Positions 8,876 to 17,306 of a stretch of DNA of 64,000 nt are shown here, piece after piece (position 1 is the first letter of the stretch; each line of letters opens with the position of its first letter). Position numbers and translations under genes: made by a program. Source of the DNA: an uncultured Collinsella sp. (GTDB lineage: Bacteria > Actinomycetota > Coriobacteriia > Coriobacteriales > Coriobacteriaceae); contig CAAEEX010000097.1 of NCBI GenBank assembly GCA_900755005.1, positions 17,078 through 81,077 of the forward strand, in the 5' to 3' direction. The notes beneath the pieces are model-generated. The model was not told the origin of the DNA, did no database searches, and saw only the letters and a list, made by a program, of their open reading frames with translations.

Positions 8876-10237
8876 CTACAGAATAAATCGAAGGATGTCG
8901 GAACGAAGCATATAGACAAACAGCAGCGCAAAGAGCGCGATGCCCACATAGCTCACAATCGTCTGGACCTTGAGCGGAAGCTCGCGGCCCGCAATCTTTT
9001 GAATGATCTCGATGACCAGCTTGCCGCCATCGAGTGGTGGGATGGGCAGCAGGTTCATAAAGCCAAGCGAGAACGAAATGAGCGCGGCAAACGACAGGAA
9101 CGTTACGGGGCCGGCAGCAGCAGCCTGTGAGGACATAACGCTAATACCCACGATCGAAGAAGACTGATCGAGAATCTCCATCGTATGCTGCGGCTGGAGT
9201 AGGCGCATCACGCCATCCGCTGTCTGCACGACATAGGAGAATGACAGACGCGCCGAGGTGATCGGGTCTAAACGGACCACCTGCGTAGAGGCATACACAC
9301 CTAGGCGCTCGTCCTCTTTGAGCGCAACCGTGGTCGAATGCTGCTTGCCGTCACGCTCGTACTCGATGGCGATATCGTCCTTACCGGCGGCCTTGCCGAT
9401 AGCATCGTAAACGTCAATCCAGGTAGAGCACGATACTCCGTCAACCGAAAGAATCGCGTCACCGCCCTCGATACCCGCCTTGGCGGCAATAGACCCCTCG
9501 TCAACGTGACCGATCACGTTGGTATCCATCGGCACGGTGACACCCGCAATGGAATAGATACTCATAAGGAGCAAAAAGCCCGTCAAGATATTGACAATAA
9601 TGCCCGCGAGGAGCATAAAGGCGCGCTTGAGAAAGCCCTGGCCAAGATAGGTGTGCGAACGCTCCTGTGCAAGGAACTCGGCCTCGCCGCACGGCAGCTC
9701 CCACACATCGCCCTCGGCAGTTGAATGTTCGCGATCGAAACGGCGGCCGTCAAAGGTGGTGTAACCCGCCGCATCTCGCGGCAGCGTCTGATACTTGGTG
9801 GGATAGTAGCTCGGCGAGGGCTTCTCCCCTTCCTCATACCAGGGTGCGATGGAACCCCAGCCCAGCAACAGGGCGCATGCCTCGAGCACATCCTCCTCGG
9901 AAAGCTCAAGCTCGACAGCAAGGTCGGCCACGGTCACGCGACCATGACGATAGATAGCCGCGAGCACGCGATCGGCACACGAGACGTCGGTCGGATCCAT
10001 ACCGCAGATGGCAGCGTAGCCACCCAGCAGCAGCGGCGTCACGCCAAACTTGGTGCCGATACGACGCGACGTGTAATGGATGTCAAAGCGGCACGGCAGG
10101 CCCAAAAAGAACTCGGTCACACGGACGCCGCAGGCACGCGCCGCCAAAAAGTGGCCGCCCTCGTGCAAAAACACGAGGACGGAAAGCATCAGCAGGCCCC
10201 AAAAGACCGATGAGAGAACGCTCAGAACAGTATCCAT
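8876..10237 (-). CDS. rseP: Site-2 intramembrane metalloprotease RseP-like, with inserted helical domain
   Basis: M50-family zinc protease that cleaves transmembrane substrates, typically anti-sigma factors or signal-peptide remnants. The first membrane segment holds the active site HEGGH (residues 25-29). A PDZ domain follows (VIGHVDEGSIAAKAGIEGGD), then the second metal site LLPIPPLDGG. Between the GGY motif and the second membrane segment lies an unusual insertion of about 90 residues. It includes VLAAIYRHGRVTVADLAVEL and further helices that read like a winged-helix fold. ATG 10237 is preferred; TTG 10252 is the other option, and neither has ideal site spacing. 453 residues, in the operon between dxr and ispG. 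Confidence 0.9.
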   Translation of the reverse strand: MDTVLSVLSSVFWGLLMLSVLVFLHEGGHFLAARACGVRVTEFFLGLPCRFDIHYTSRRIGTKFGVTPLLLGGYAAICGMDPTDVSCADRVLAAIYRHGRVTVADLAVELELSEEDVLEACALLLGWGSIAPWYEEGEKPSPSYYPTKYQTLPRDAAGYTTFDGRRFDREHSTAEGDVWELPCGEAEFLAQERSHTYLGQGFLKRAFMLLAGIIVNILTGFLLLMSIYSIAGVTVPMDTNVIGHVDEGSIAAKAGIEGGDAILSVDGVSCSTWIDVYDAIGKAAGKDDIAIEYERDGKQHSTTVALKEDERLGVYASTQVVRLDPITSARLSFSYVVQTADGVMRLLQPQHTMEILDQSSSIVGISVMSSQAAAAGPVTFLSFAALISFSLGFMNLLPIPPLDGGKLVIEIIQKIAGRELPLKVQTIVSYVGIALFALLFVYMLRSDILRFIL

Positions 10238-10262
10238 AAATCGAAAAAGCAATCCTTATGGG

Positions 10263-11450
10263 TTAGGAACGGGTTGCGGCGAGTACCTGCGCAGCCTTTT
10301 CACGCGCCCACGCATCGATGTCGCGAAGCTGCTCAAACGAATCGACAGCCTGCATATCGTGGGCATCCATGCAAGATTCCACAATGCGGTCGATATCGGT
10401 AAAGCTGCAGCCATCGTGCAGGAAGGCATCGACGGCGACCTCGTTGGCGGCATTGAGCACGCACGGCATGGTGCCACCCGTCTTGCCGGCACGCTCGGCC
10501 AGTGCCAGACAGCGGAAGGTATCCATGTCGGCAGCATCAAACGTGAGCTGTCCCAGCTCGCGAAAATCGATACGAGGCGCGGGGGTATCCCAACGCTCGG
10601 GATACGAGAACGCGAACTGGATGGGAATACGCATGTCGGAAGCACCGAGATGCGCCATCACAGAGCCGTCGGCGAACTCGACCATAGAGTGAATCTTGGA
10701 CTGATGCTGCACGACCACGTTAATGAAATCGAGATCGCAGTTAAACAGATGCATGGCCTCAATGCGCTCCAGGCCCTTGTTCATGAGGGTGGCGGAGTCG
10801 ATGGTGATCTTGGCACCCATGGCCCACGTGGGATGTGCGAGGGCATCGGCACGCGTCACGCGATTGAGCTCGTCGCGCGTGCGGCCAAAGAACGGACCGC
10901 CCGAGCAGGTGAGCCAAATACAATGAGCCTCGCGTGGGTTCTCCCCCAGATAGCACTGGTAGATAGCGGAGTGCTCAGAGTCGACTGGAATAAGCTGGCC
11001 CGGTTGCGCCAACGGCATAAGCAAGTCGCCACCGACGACGAGGGACTCCTTGTTGGCAAGGGCAAGACGCTTATTCGAGGTCAAGGCCGCATGGCTCGCC
11101 TCGAGACCGGCGGCGCCCACAATAGCGACGAGCACGCAGTCGACATCGTCGCGACGCGCGAGCTCGCAAACCGCTTGCGCGCCAACGCCGAGCTTCGTTC
11201 CCTCGGGCAGCTCCTGCAGCACGGCGTCATCGCCATGAGCGACATCGGCCACGGCAACCGCCGGAACCGAGAACTCACGGGCAGCGGCAACGAGCTCGGA
11301 GGTACTGGAGTTAACGGACAGCGCCGTCACCTGCAGGCGATCGGCATGCTGGCGGCACACATCGAGCGCCTGGGTGCCGATGGAGCCCGTACAACCCAGG
11401 ATGGCAACACGGAGGCGTCCATCGGGGCCATACGTCGTTTGGAAGGACAT
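10263..11450 (-). CDS. dxr: 1-deoxy-D-xylulose-5-phosphate reductoisomerase
   Basis: Converts DXP to 2-C-methyl-D-erythritol 4-phosphate with NADPH, the committed MEP-pathway step. The NADPH motif GCTGSIGTQALDV is at the N-terminus. NKESLVVGG, the metal-binding DSEHSAIYQ and SATLMNKGLERIEA follow, with the family C-terminal block NAANEVAVDAFL. 395 residues is normal. The ATG at 11450 shares a base with the cdsA stop (TAATG), behind GGAGGCG. Context: isoprenoid precursors feed the uppS gene of the same transcript. Confidence 0.97.
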   Translation of the reverse strand: MSFQTTYGPDGRLRVAILGCTGSIGTQALDVCRQHADRLQVTALSVNSSTSELVAAAREFSVPAVAVADVAHGDDAVLQELPEGTKLGVGAQAVCELARRDDVDCVLVAIVGAAGLEASHAALTSNKRLALANKESLVVGGDLLMPLAQPGQLIPVDSEHSAIYQCYLGENPREAHCIWLTCSGGPFFGRTRDELNRVTRADALAHPTWAMGAKITIDSATLMNKGLERIEAMHLFNCDLDFINVVVQHQSKIHSMVEFADGSVMAHLGASDMRIPIQFAFSYPERWDTPAPRIDFRELGQLTFDAADMDTFRCLALAERAGKTGGTMPCVLNAANEVAVDAFLHDGCSFTDIDRIVESCMDAHDMQAVDSFEQLRDIDAWAREKAAQVLAATRS

Positions 11451-12349
11451 TACAGCACGCCTCCGATCATCAAAAGCAGCTGAGCGGTAATGCAGCCAAA
11501 GATAAGCGAGTCGCTACGGTCGAGCATGCCGCCATGGCCCGGGATAAGGTTGCCGGAATCCTTGACGCCCACGCCACGCTTGATGCGCGACTCGATAAGG
11601 TCGCCGATAACGCCCAGGACGGACACGACCACGCCGCACAGCAGCGCATAGGGCAGGCTGAGCTTGTAGAAGTGCGTCGCCCACAGGATGAGCCAAATCA
11701 AAACCGAGCCCAGGATGCCGCCGACAAACCCCTCCCAGCTCTTTTTGGGAGAAATCTTGGGAACCATCTTGTGCTTGCCGATACGGCTACCCACGATGTA
11801 GGCAAACGAATCGGAGACCCAAAGGGACGCGCAAACGCCCACCGAAAGCAGGGCGCCGGCAAAACCGGGCACGGCATCGCGCAGCAGCACGATAGCCGAC
11901 AGCATAAAGCCAGTGTAGATGGGACCCATGAGCGTCACGGCCACATCAGAGATGCGGGTACGCGGCGACCAGACATACCAAATGCCCACAGCGAGCATCA
12001 AGGCAAAAAGCAGGGCATTCAGCAACATCGAATCGCCCAACGCCGACAGCGGAAAGAGTACGGCGGCAGCGATACCCATGCGCTCGTTAGCCATCTTGCC
12101 ATCGAGCCTTGTCATACGGAAAAACTCATAGCAGCACAGACCGCTCATGACAGAAACAAAGATAGCCGTGGGCACGATACCCAAAACCAGGCACAGGATA
12201 AAGACAACGGCGTAGACGATACCGGCGGCGGCACGGGTAATAAAGCCCGCAAGCCACGAACCGGTGCCGCCCTTCGCTGCAGGCGCTCCCACAGCGGCAG
12301 CTTTGCGCGCAGGCGTCTTGGGAGCAGATGCCTTGGGACGATCGGACAC
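11450..12349 (-). CDS. cdsA: Phosphatidate cytidylyltransferase
   Basis: Makes CDP-diacylglycerol from phosphatidate and CTP, the entry point to phosphatidylglycerol and cardiolipin. It is a polytopic membrane protein with about eight hydrophobic segments. The CdsA signature spans SPKKSWEGFVGG to GVKDSGNLIPGHGGMLDR, including DLIESRIKR with the conserved Asp and basic residues. A cytosolic Ala/Lys-rich N-terminus of about 30 residues precedes the first helix. The start is GTG 12349 behind GAGGAGG, two bases after the uppS stop. Confidence 0.96.
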   Translation of the reverse strand: MSDRPKASAPKTPARKAAAVGAPAAKGGTGSWLAGFITRAAAGIVYAVVFILCLVLGIVPTAIFVSVMSGLCCYEFFRMTRLDGKMANERMGIAAAVLFPLSALGDSMLLNALLFALMLAVGIWYVWSPRTRISDVAVTLMGPIYTGFMLSAIVLLRDAVPGFAGALLSVGVCASLWVSDSFAYIVGSRIGKHKMVPKISPKKSWEGFVGGILGSVLIWLILWATHFYKLSLPYALLCGVVVSVLGVIGDLIESRIKRGVGVKDSGNLIPGHGGMLDRSDSLIFGCITAQLLLMIGGVL

Positions 12350-12351
12350 GA

Positions 12352-13146
12352 TTAAGCCTCCTCGGTCTTGCTCAGTCCACCAAACCTACGATCACGGCCC
12401 TGATAGGCCAAAATGGCGTCGACAAGGCCCCAACGATCAAAGTCGGGCCAATAGGTATCGGTGACGTAGAACTCGGAATAAGCCACCTGCCACAGCAGAT
12501 AGTTCGAAAGACGCAGCTCACCAGAAGTGCGAATCACAAGCTCAGGATCGGGAAGGCCGGCGGTATAGAGGTGGGAAGCCACCATGTCGTCATCAATTGC
12601 GCCAGGATCGATCTTACCGGCGGCAGCGTCGAGTGCGATCTGACGGACAGCACGGGTAATCTCGGCACGCGCGCCGTAGTTGACGGCAAGCGCCAGCGTC
12701 ATGCCGGTGTGATCGGCGCACTCGGCAAGACCGCGTTCAAAAACGTCGCGGGTCTTCTTGGGCAGCGCGGAAATGTCACCCAAAAAGACAACGCGCACGT
12801 TTTCGCGCTTCAGAAGAGGCAGCTCGTCGATAAACGTCTTGGCAAACAGATGCATCAAGACGTTGACCTCATGCTGCGGACGGTTCCAGTTTTCGGTAGA
12901 AAACGCATAGGCAGAAAGCACGTCGACGCCCAGGCGCACGCAGGCGGTAATGATCTCGCGAAGGGAGACGATACCCGCCTTGTGGCCCTCAGTGCGCGCA
13001 AGACCGCGCGACGTGGCCCAACGACCGTTGCCGTCCATGATGCACGAGATATGGTGCGGAATGTTATTGAGGTCAAGGTCGGAAAAACCGACGCCCGCAG
13101 GGGCGTCGGCAAAGTACTCGACCAGTTTATGCTCGTCGTATTGCAC
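12352..13146 (-). CDS. uppS: Isoprenyl transferase (undecaprenyl diphosphate synthase)
   Basis: Condenses isopentenyl diphosphate onto farnesyl diphosphate in cis to form the C55 carrier lipid of cell-wall synthesis. The substrate motif HHISCIMDGNGRWATSRG carries the catalytic Asp. AYAFSTENWNRP, LALAVNYGARAEI and the C-terminal RTSGELRLSNYLLWQ follow, so the protein is complete at 264 residues. The start is GTG 13146, one base after the frr stop, with GGAG seven bases upstream inside frr. The gene order frr-uppS-cdsA-dxr-rseP is widely conserved in bacteria. Confidence 0.96.
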   Translation of the reverse strand: MQYDEHKLVEYFADAPAGVGFSDLDLNNIPHHISCIMDGNGRWATSRGLARTEGHKAGIVSLREIITACVRLGVDVLSAYAFSTENWNRPQHEVNVLMHLFAKTFIDELPLLKRENVRVVFLGDISALPKKTRDVFERGLAECADHTGMTLALAVNYGARAEITRAVRQIALDAAAGKIDPGAIDDDMVASHLYTAGLPDPELVIRTSGELRLSNYLLWQVAYSEFYVTDTYWPDFDRWGLVDAILAYQGRDRRFGGLSKTEEA

Positions 13147-13147
13147 C

Positions 13148-13684
13148 TTAGATCTCCATGACCTCGGCTTCTTTTTCCTTCAGAAGCTCCTCGACCTTGG
13201 CGACATACTCATCGGTGTGCTTCTGGACCTTGGCCTGCTCGCGACGGACATCGTCCTCGGTGAGCTCCTCATCGCGCTCGAGCTTGTTGTTAAAGTCGCG
13301 ACGGATGTTACGGATAGACACCTTGGCCTGCTCGGCGTACTCGCGGCACTCCTTGACGAGCTCGCGACGGCGCTCCTCAGTGGGAGCCGGGAACGGAAGA
13401 CGAACGACGGTGCCATCGGAGTTGGGGGTAATACCCAGATCGGAAGCGCCGATGGCCTTGACGATAGCGTTGATGAGGGCCTTGTCCCACGGCTCGATGA
13501 GCAGCATGTGAGCCTCGGGGGTCTTGACGGCGGCAACCTGCGTGACCGGCGTGGGGACACCGTAATAATCGACGGTGATGTCGGACAGAATGTTGGCGTT
13601 GGCGCGACCGGTACGGACCTTGGAGAAGTTATGCTTGAGGGACTCGAGCGACTTGTTCATATGGGCGGTGATGTTCTCTGCCAT
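13148..13684 (-). CDS. frr: Ribosome recycling factor
   Basis: With EF-G, splits post-termination ribosomes. The 178 residues begin MAENITAHMNKSLESLKHNF and contain KVRTGRANANIL, the GVPTPVTQVA hinge, PPxPTEERR-like PFPAPTEERRRELVK, and the charged three-helix-bundle end. The N-terminus is a few residues shorter than usual. ATG 13684 follows AGGAGGATTAAGC, two bases after pyrH stops. Confidence 0.97.
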   Translation of the reverse strand: MAENITAHMNKSLESLKHNFSKVRTGRANANILSDITVDYYGVPTPVTQVAAVKTPEAHMLLIEPWDKALINAIVKAIGASDLGITPNSDGTVVRLPFPAPTEERRRELVKECREYAEQAKVSIRNIRRDFNNKLERDEELTEDDVRREQAKVQKHTDEYVAKVEELLKEKEAEVMEI

Positions 13685-13686
13685 GC

Positions 13687-14409
13687 TTAATCCTCCTGAT
13701 AGACGAGCGTGCCGACGGGCTCACCCGCGAGCGCGCGTTTGACGGTGTCCTCGCCATCGATGTTGAGGACCAAAATAGGCATACGGTTATCCTGGCACAG
13801 GGCCGTAGCTGTGGAATCCATAACCTGCAGGCCGCGAACGAGAACCTCGTGATAGGCAATCTTGTCAAAACGGACGGCATCGGCGCACTTGACGGGATCC
13901 TTGTCGTAGATGCCGTCAACCTTGGTGGCCTTGATCAGAATCTCGGCGCCGATCTCGCACGCACGAAGAGCCGCGGCGGTGTCGGTCGTAAAGTACGGAT
14001 TACCCGAACCGGCGGCAAAAATAACAACGTTGCCCTTGGAAAGGTGGTTGATAGCGCGACGGCGAATATAGGGCTCGCAGATCTCGTTCATCTGGATAGC
14101 GCTCATCACGCGGCAGGGAACATCGTTATGCTCGAAGGCATCCTGCAGGGCGAGCGCGTTCATAACGGTTGCCAGCATGCCCATGTAGTCGGCCTGAGCA
14201 CGCTCCATGCCACCGGCAGCGCCTGCCATGCCGCGGAAAATATTGCCGCCGCCGACAACGACGCCGACCTCATGGCCAACGGCGAGCAGCTCCTTGACCT
14301 GCTTGGCAAGATGGTCGGTAACCTTGGGGTCAATGCCATATTGGCCGTCGCCCATCAGTGCTTCGCCGGAAAGCTTAAGAAGCACGCGTTTATATCGGAT
14401 GTCGGACAA
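13687..14409 (-). CDS. pyrH: Uridylate kinase (UMP kinase)
   Basis: Phosphorylates UMP to UDP; amino-acid-kinase fold, usually hexameric and allosterically set by GTP and UTP. Motifs: [57 protein letters not shown] and the C-terminal [12 protein letters not shown]. Length 240 is typical. The start is TTG 14409, supported by AAAGGAGG six bases upstream. It is the first gene of the pyrH-to-proS operon. Upstream, 14410-14466 holds a GGCTCT/AGAGCC hairpin and AT-rich DNA but no convincing promoter hexamer pair. Confidence 0.97.
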   Translation of the reverse strand: MSDIRYKRVLLKLSGEALMGDGQYGIDPKVTDHLAKQVKELLAVGHEVGVVVGGGNIFRGMAGAAGGMERAQADYMGMLATVMNALALQDAFEHNDVPCRVMSAIQMNEICEPYIRRRAINHLSKGNVVIFAAGSGNPYFTTDTAAALRACEIGAEILIKATKVDGIYDKDPVKCADAVRFDKIAYHEVLVRGLQVMDSTATALCQDNRMPILVLNIDGEDTVKRALAGEPVGTLVYQED

Positions 14410-14468
14410 AGCGATCCTCCTTTAATTAGACTCTCAATATGATATCAAAGGCTCTGATAAGAGCCATG

Positions 14469-14504
14469 AAAAAGCAGGCTGTGAGTAAAACCCACAGCCT
14501 GCTC
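14469..14504 (-). terminator. Terminator of rpsB-tsf
   Basis: Minus strand: stem AGCAGGCTGTG / CACAGCCTGCT with a short loop, then TTTTTC. It separates tsf from pyrH. Confidence 0.85.
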
Positions 14505-14526
14505 ATTACCAGCTACAAGAGCTTAT

Positions 14527-15396
14527 TTACTCGCCACGGACCAGACGGTCAAAGGCAACGACGGTAATGGTGTCGCCGAGCTCCTTGGAGACCTGCTCAG
14601 CGTACTTCTTGATGGTGAGGGAGCTGTCCTTGATGAACTCCTGCTCGGTGAGCACGGACTGCTTGTAGAACTTCTCCAGACGACCAACAGCCATCTTCTC
14701 CTGGATAGCCTCGGGCTTGCCGGACTCGGCAGCCTGGGCCATGTAGATCTGCTTCTCGTGCTCGACGGTCTCGGCCGGAACCTGATCGCGGGTGGCGCAG
14801 ATCGGTGCGACGGCGGCAACCTGAAGGGCAACGTCGTGAGCGAAGGTCTTGAAGGACTCAGCCTGAGCGGTCTCGGCCTTCTCGAAGGCGAACTCGACGA
14901 GGACGCCGATCTTACCACCCATGTGGATGTAAGAAGCGAGCGCGCCGTTCTCGGCCTTGCGGGCAGCGAAGCGGGAGATCTTCATGTTCTCGCCCATGAT
15001 GTGAATCATCTCGGTGAGCTCGGAGGAAACGGTCTCCTCGCCCATCGGCTTCTCGAGCAGAGCGTCGACGTCAGCAGGCTCGGTGGTAGCGACAACCTCA
15101 GCGACCTTGGAAGCAAAGCCAGTGAACTTGGCGTTGGAGCCAACGAAGTCGGTCTCGCAGGAGAGCTCAAGCAGAGCGCCGGTCTTGCCATCCTCGGAGA
15201 CGAACGCGGCTACAGCGCCCTCGTTGGTCTCGCGGCCAGCCTTCTTAGCAGCCTTGGCGAGGCCGTTCTTGCGCAGAACGTCGACAGCGGCGTCCATGTC
15301 GCCGTCAGCCTCGACGAGAGCCTTCTTGCACTCCATCATCGGGGAGTCGGTCATCTCGCGGAGCTGCTTGACCATAGCGGCGGTAATCTGGGCCAT
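14527..15396 (-). CDS. tsf: Elongation factor Ts
   Basis: Nucleotide exchange factor for EF-Tu. The N-terminal UBA-like domain holds VKQLREMTDSPMMECKKAL and the EF-Tu contact motif. The core has LLELSCETDFVGSN and two repeats of the dimerisation subdomains. 289 residues from ATG 15396, which has AAAGGAACCACA upstream; an in-frame upstream codon at 15411 has no site. It is paired with rpsB, as in most bacteria, and followed by a strong terminator. Confidence 0.97.
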   Translation of the reverse strand: MAQITAAMVKQLREMTDSPMMECKKALVEADGDMDAAVDVLRKNGLAKAAKKAGRETNEGAVAAFVSEDGKTGALLELSCETDFVGSNAKFTGFASKVAEVVATTEPADVDALLEKPMGEETVSSELTEMIHIMGENMKISRFAARKAENGALASYIHMGGKIGVLVEFAFEKAETAQAESFKTFAHDVALQVAAVAPICATRDQVPAETVEHEKQIYMAQAAESGKPEAIQEKMAVGRLEKFYKQSVLTEQEFIKDSSLTIKKYAEQVSKELGDTITVVAFDRLVRGE

Positions 15397-15441
15397 TGTG
15401 GTTCCTTTCAAAGAGATGAAAAAGAATTAACTAAGACTGAT

Positions 15442-16170
15442 TTACTCGGCCTTGGGCTCAGCGGCCATCTCGGCCTCGGAGACCTGCTCCTTACCGGAGC
15501 CAGCGAGGCAGGCGTCAGCCATGAGCTCGCACATAAGGGTGACAGCGGAGATAGCGTCATCGTTGCAGGGGATGCCGTACTCGACCTCGTCGGGATCGGA
15601 GTTGGTGTCGATCAGAGCGACGACGGGGATGTTCAGGCGCTGAGCCTCCTTGATGGCGTTCTCCTCGCGCTTAGTGTCGATGACGAAGAGAGCCTGGGGC
15701 AGACCCTTCATGTCGCGGGCGCCACCGAGGTTGGTCTGGAGCTTGGTGAGCTCCTTACCGAGAACAGCCTGCTCCTTCTTGGGGAGCACTGCCATGCGGC
15801 CGTCCTCGACCATGGCCTCGAGCTCCTCCATGCGGTTGATGCGGGAGCGGATGGTGACGAAGTTGGTCAGCATACCGCCGAGCCAACGCTGGTTGATGTA
15901 AGGCATGTTGGCGCGCTCAGCAGCGTTCTTGACGGCCTCCTGAGCCTGCTTCTTGGTGCCGACGAACAGCACATTGCCACCCTTGGCGACGTTCTTGACG
16001 AAAGTGTAGGCCTGGTCGGCGTCGAGGATGGTCTGCTTGAGGTCAAGGATGTAGATGCCGTTGCGCTCACCGAAGATGAACGGCTTCATCTTGGGGTTCC
16101 AACGACGGGTCTGGTGGCCGAAGTGGCAGCCGGCCTCGAGCAGGGTGCGGATATTAATCTTGGTAGCCAT
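15442..16170 (-). CDS. rpsB: 30S ribosomal protein S2
   Basis: S2 of the small subunit. Clear family blocks: [61 protein letters not shown] and [13 protein letters not shown]. 242 residues with an acidic Ala/Glu tail. ATG 16170 sits behind AGGAGG. It is first in the rpsB-tsf operon, with a promoter at 16312-16340 and an approximately 135-base leader. Confidence 0.97.
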   Translation of the reverse strand: MATKINIRTLLEAGCHFGHQTRRWNPKMKPFIFGERNGIYILDLKQTILDADQAYTFVKNVAKGGNVLFVGTKKQAQEAVKNAAERANMPYINQRWLGGMLTNFVTIRSRINRMEELEAMVEDGRMAVLPKKEQAVLGKELTKLQTNLGGARDMKGLPQALFVIDTKREENAIKEAQRLNIPVVALIDTNSDPDEVEYGIPCNDDAISAVTLMCELMADACLAGSGKEQVSEAEMAAEPKAE

Positions 16171-16278
16171 GTTAAACCTCCTGTGGTTTGCCTCCGCGCG
16201 GGGTCATCCTCCAAAACCAACCCGGACATGTGCTACCAAAGCCCGGGCACCACGGTATGAAGTAGCCGCGCGTGCGTG

Positions 16279-16306
16279 ATAAAAACCTGTTGCCGTGAAG
16301 CAACCC
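16279..16306 (-). promoter_or_regulatory. Hairpin at the 5' end of the rpsB leader
   Basis: GTTGC-TTCACG-GCAAC followed by AGGTTTTT begins at about the predicted transcription start. It looks like a terminator but lies very close to +1, so a 5'-stabilising or S2-responsive leader element is as likely. The rest of 16171-16278 holds GC-rich potential stems (GTGCCCGGGC...GCAC) but no gene. Confidence 0.35.
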
Positions 16307-16311
16307 GATGA

Positions 16312-16340
16312 ATGATAGCAGGAATGCATCCTCCTGCCAA
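16312..16340 (-). promoter_or_regulatory. Promoter of rpsB-tsf
   Basis: TTGGCA (16340-16335), 17-base spacer, TATCAT (16317-16312), preceded by TGC as an extended -10. One of the best promoter matches in the window. Confidence 0.7.
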
Positions 16341-16389
16341 CCCGCAATCAAAACCACACACCTGAGCGCGGCGCGGGACGTCCCAGCCA

Positions 16390-17232
16390 CTATTCGCCGC
16401 GGGGATGGGCTTGAGCCACAGCCCGCTTAAGCCGATCGGGTGTGAGATGCGTGTAGATCTGCGTCGTGGACAGGCTCGCATGACCTAGCAGCTCTTGAAC
16501 CGAGCGCAGGTCCGCGCCGCCCTCGAGCAAGTCGGTCGCAAAGGTATGGCGCATCGCATGCGGGGCGATGTCGGCCGGAATGCCGGCGAGCGTCGCCAGC
16601 ATATGAAACCGCCGCCTGAGCATGGCGGCACTCATGCGATTACCGCGCGCCGATATAAGCAGCGGATGCGGCCCGGTAGCGGGGTCACGACGCTTTGCCT
16701 GAGCGAGCAACTCCGGCCTCCCCTCCTCAATATAGAGACGCGTCGCCTCGAGCGCACGACGATACAGAGGGACGATACGTTCTTTGCCCCCCTTGCCCCA
16801 CAGGCGCAGCGTGCGTTCGGACCACGCAATGGACTCCACATTGAGTGCTGCGAGCTCAGAGATACGGGCGCCCGAGGCATAGAGCAGCTCGAGCATCGCC
16901 GCATCGCGCAGTCCCGCGGGTGTTGAGGTATCAGGCGTCTTGAGCAGCGCCTCCACCTGTTGGGTCGTCAGCACACCGGGTAGATCGCGCGGGAGCTTGG
17001 GCGAGGAAATTGCCGAGACCACATCGCCCTCCACGACCCCCTCGGCAGCCATCCATCGATAGAGCGATCGGATAGCCGACAGATGCGCCGCAAGCGTTCG
17101 GGGAGCCACCTGCTCACGCGAAAGCTCGGCAAGATAGCGGCGAATGGTGCGCACGTCGGCAGCGAAAGCATCGATATCCTCGCGCTCGCACCAGGCAGCA
17201 AAGCGCTCCAGCCTCGAGCCGTAGGCCGTCAC
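16390..17232 (-). CDS. Xer-type tyrosine recombinase (XerC/XerD-like)
   Basis: Site-specific recombinase probably acting in chromosome dimer resolution. It has the full catalytic set in order: Arg in SGARISEL, Lys in GKGGKERIVPL, HAMRHTFATDLL (HxxR), LGHASLSTTQIY (His and the nucleophilic Tyr). The coordinates use GTG 17232, the first standard start codon. The reading frame stays open upstream to 17331 and encodes SFIAYISRVEGLSPNTV, which matches the usual Xer core-binding N-terminus. The real start is therefore probably upstream: CTG 17298, or ATA 17310, which overlaps the trmFO stop and has GGAGG nine bases before it. XerC versus XerD cannot be decided. Confidence 0.88.
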   Translation of the reverse strand: MTAYGSRLERFAAWCEREDIDAFAADVRTIRRYLAELSREQVAPRTLAAHLSAIRSLYRWMAAEGVVEGDVVSAISSPKLPRDLPGVLTTQQVEALLKTPDTSTPAGLRDAAMLELLYASGARISELAALNVESIAWSERTLRLWGKGGKERIVPLYRRALEATRLYIEEGRPELLAQAKRRDPATGPHPLLISARGNRMSAAMLRRRFHMLATLAGIPADIAPHAMRHTFATDLLEGGADLRSVQELLGHASLSTTQIYTHLTPDRLKRAVAQAHPRGE

Positions 17233-17306
17233 CGTGTTGGGAGAAAGTCCCTCGACACGTGAGATATAGGCGATAAACGAGTCGACGGTGTCGTACAGGT
17301 CAAAGG

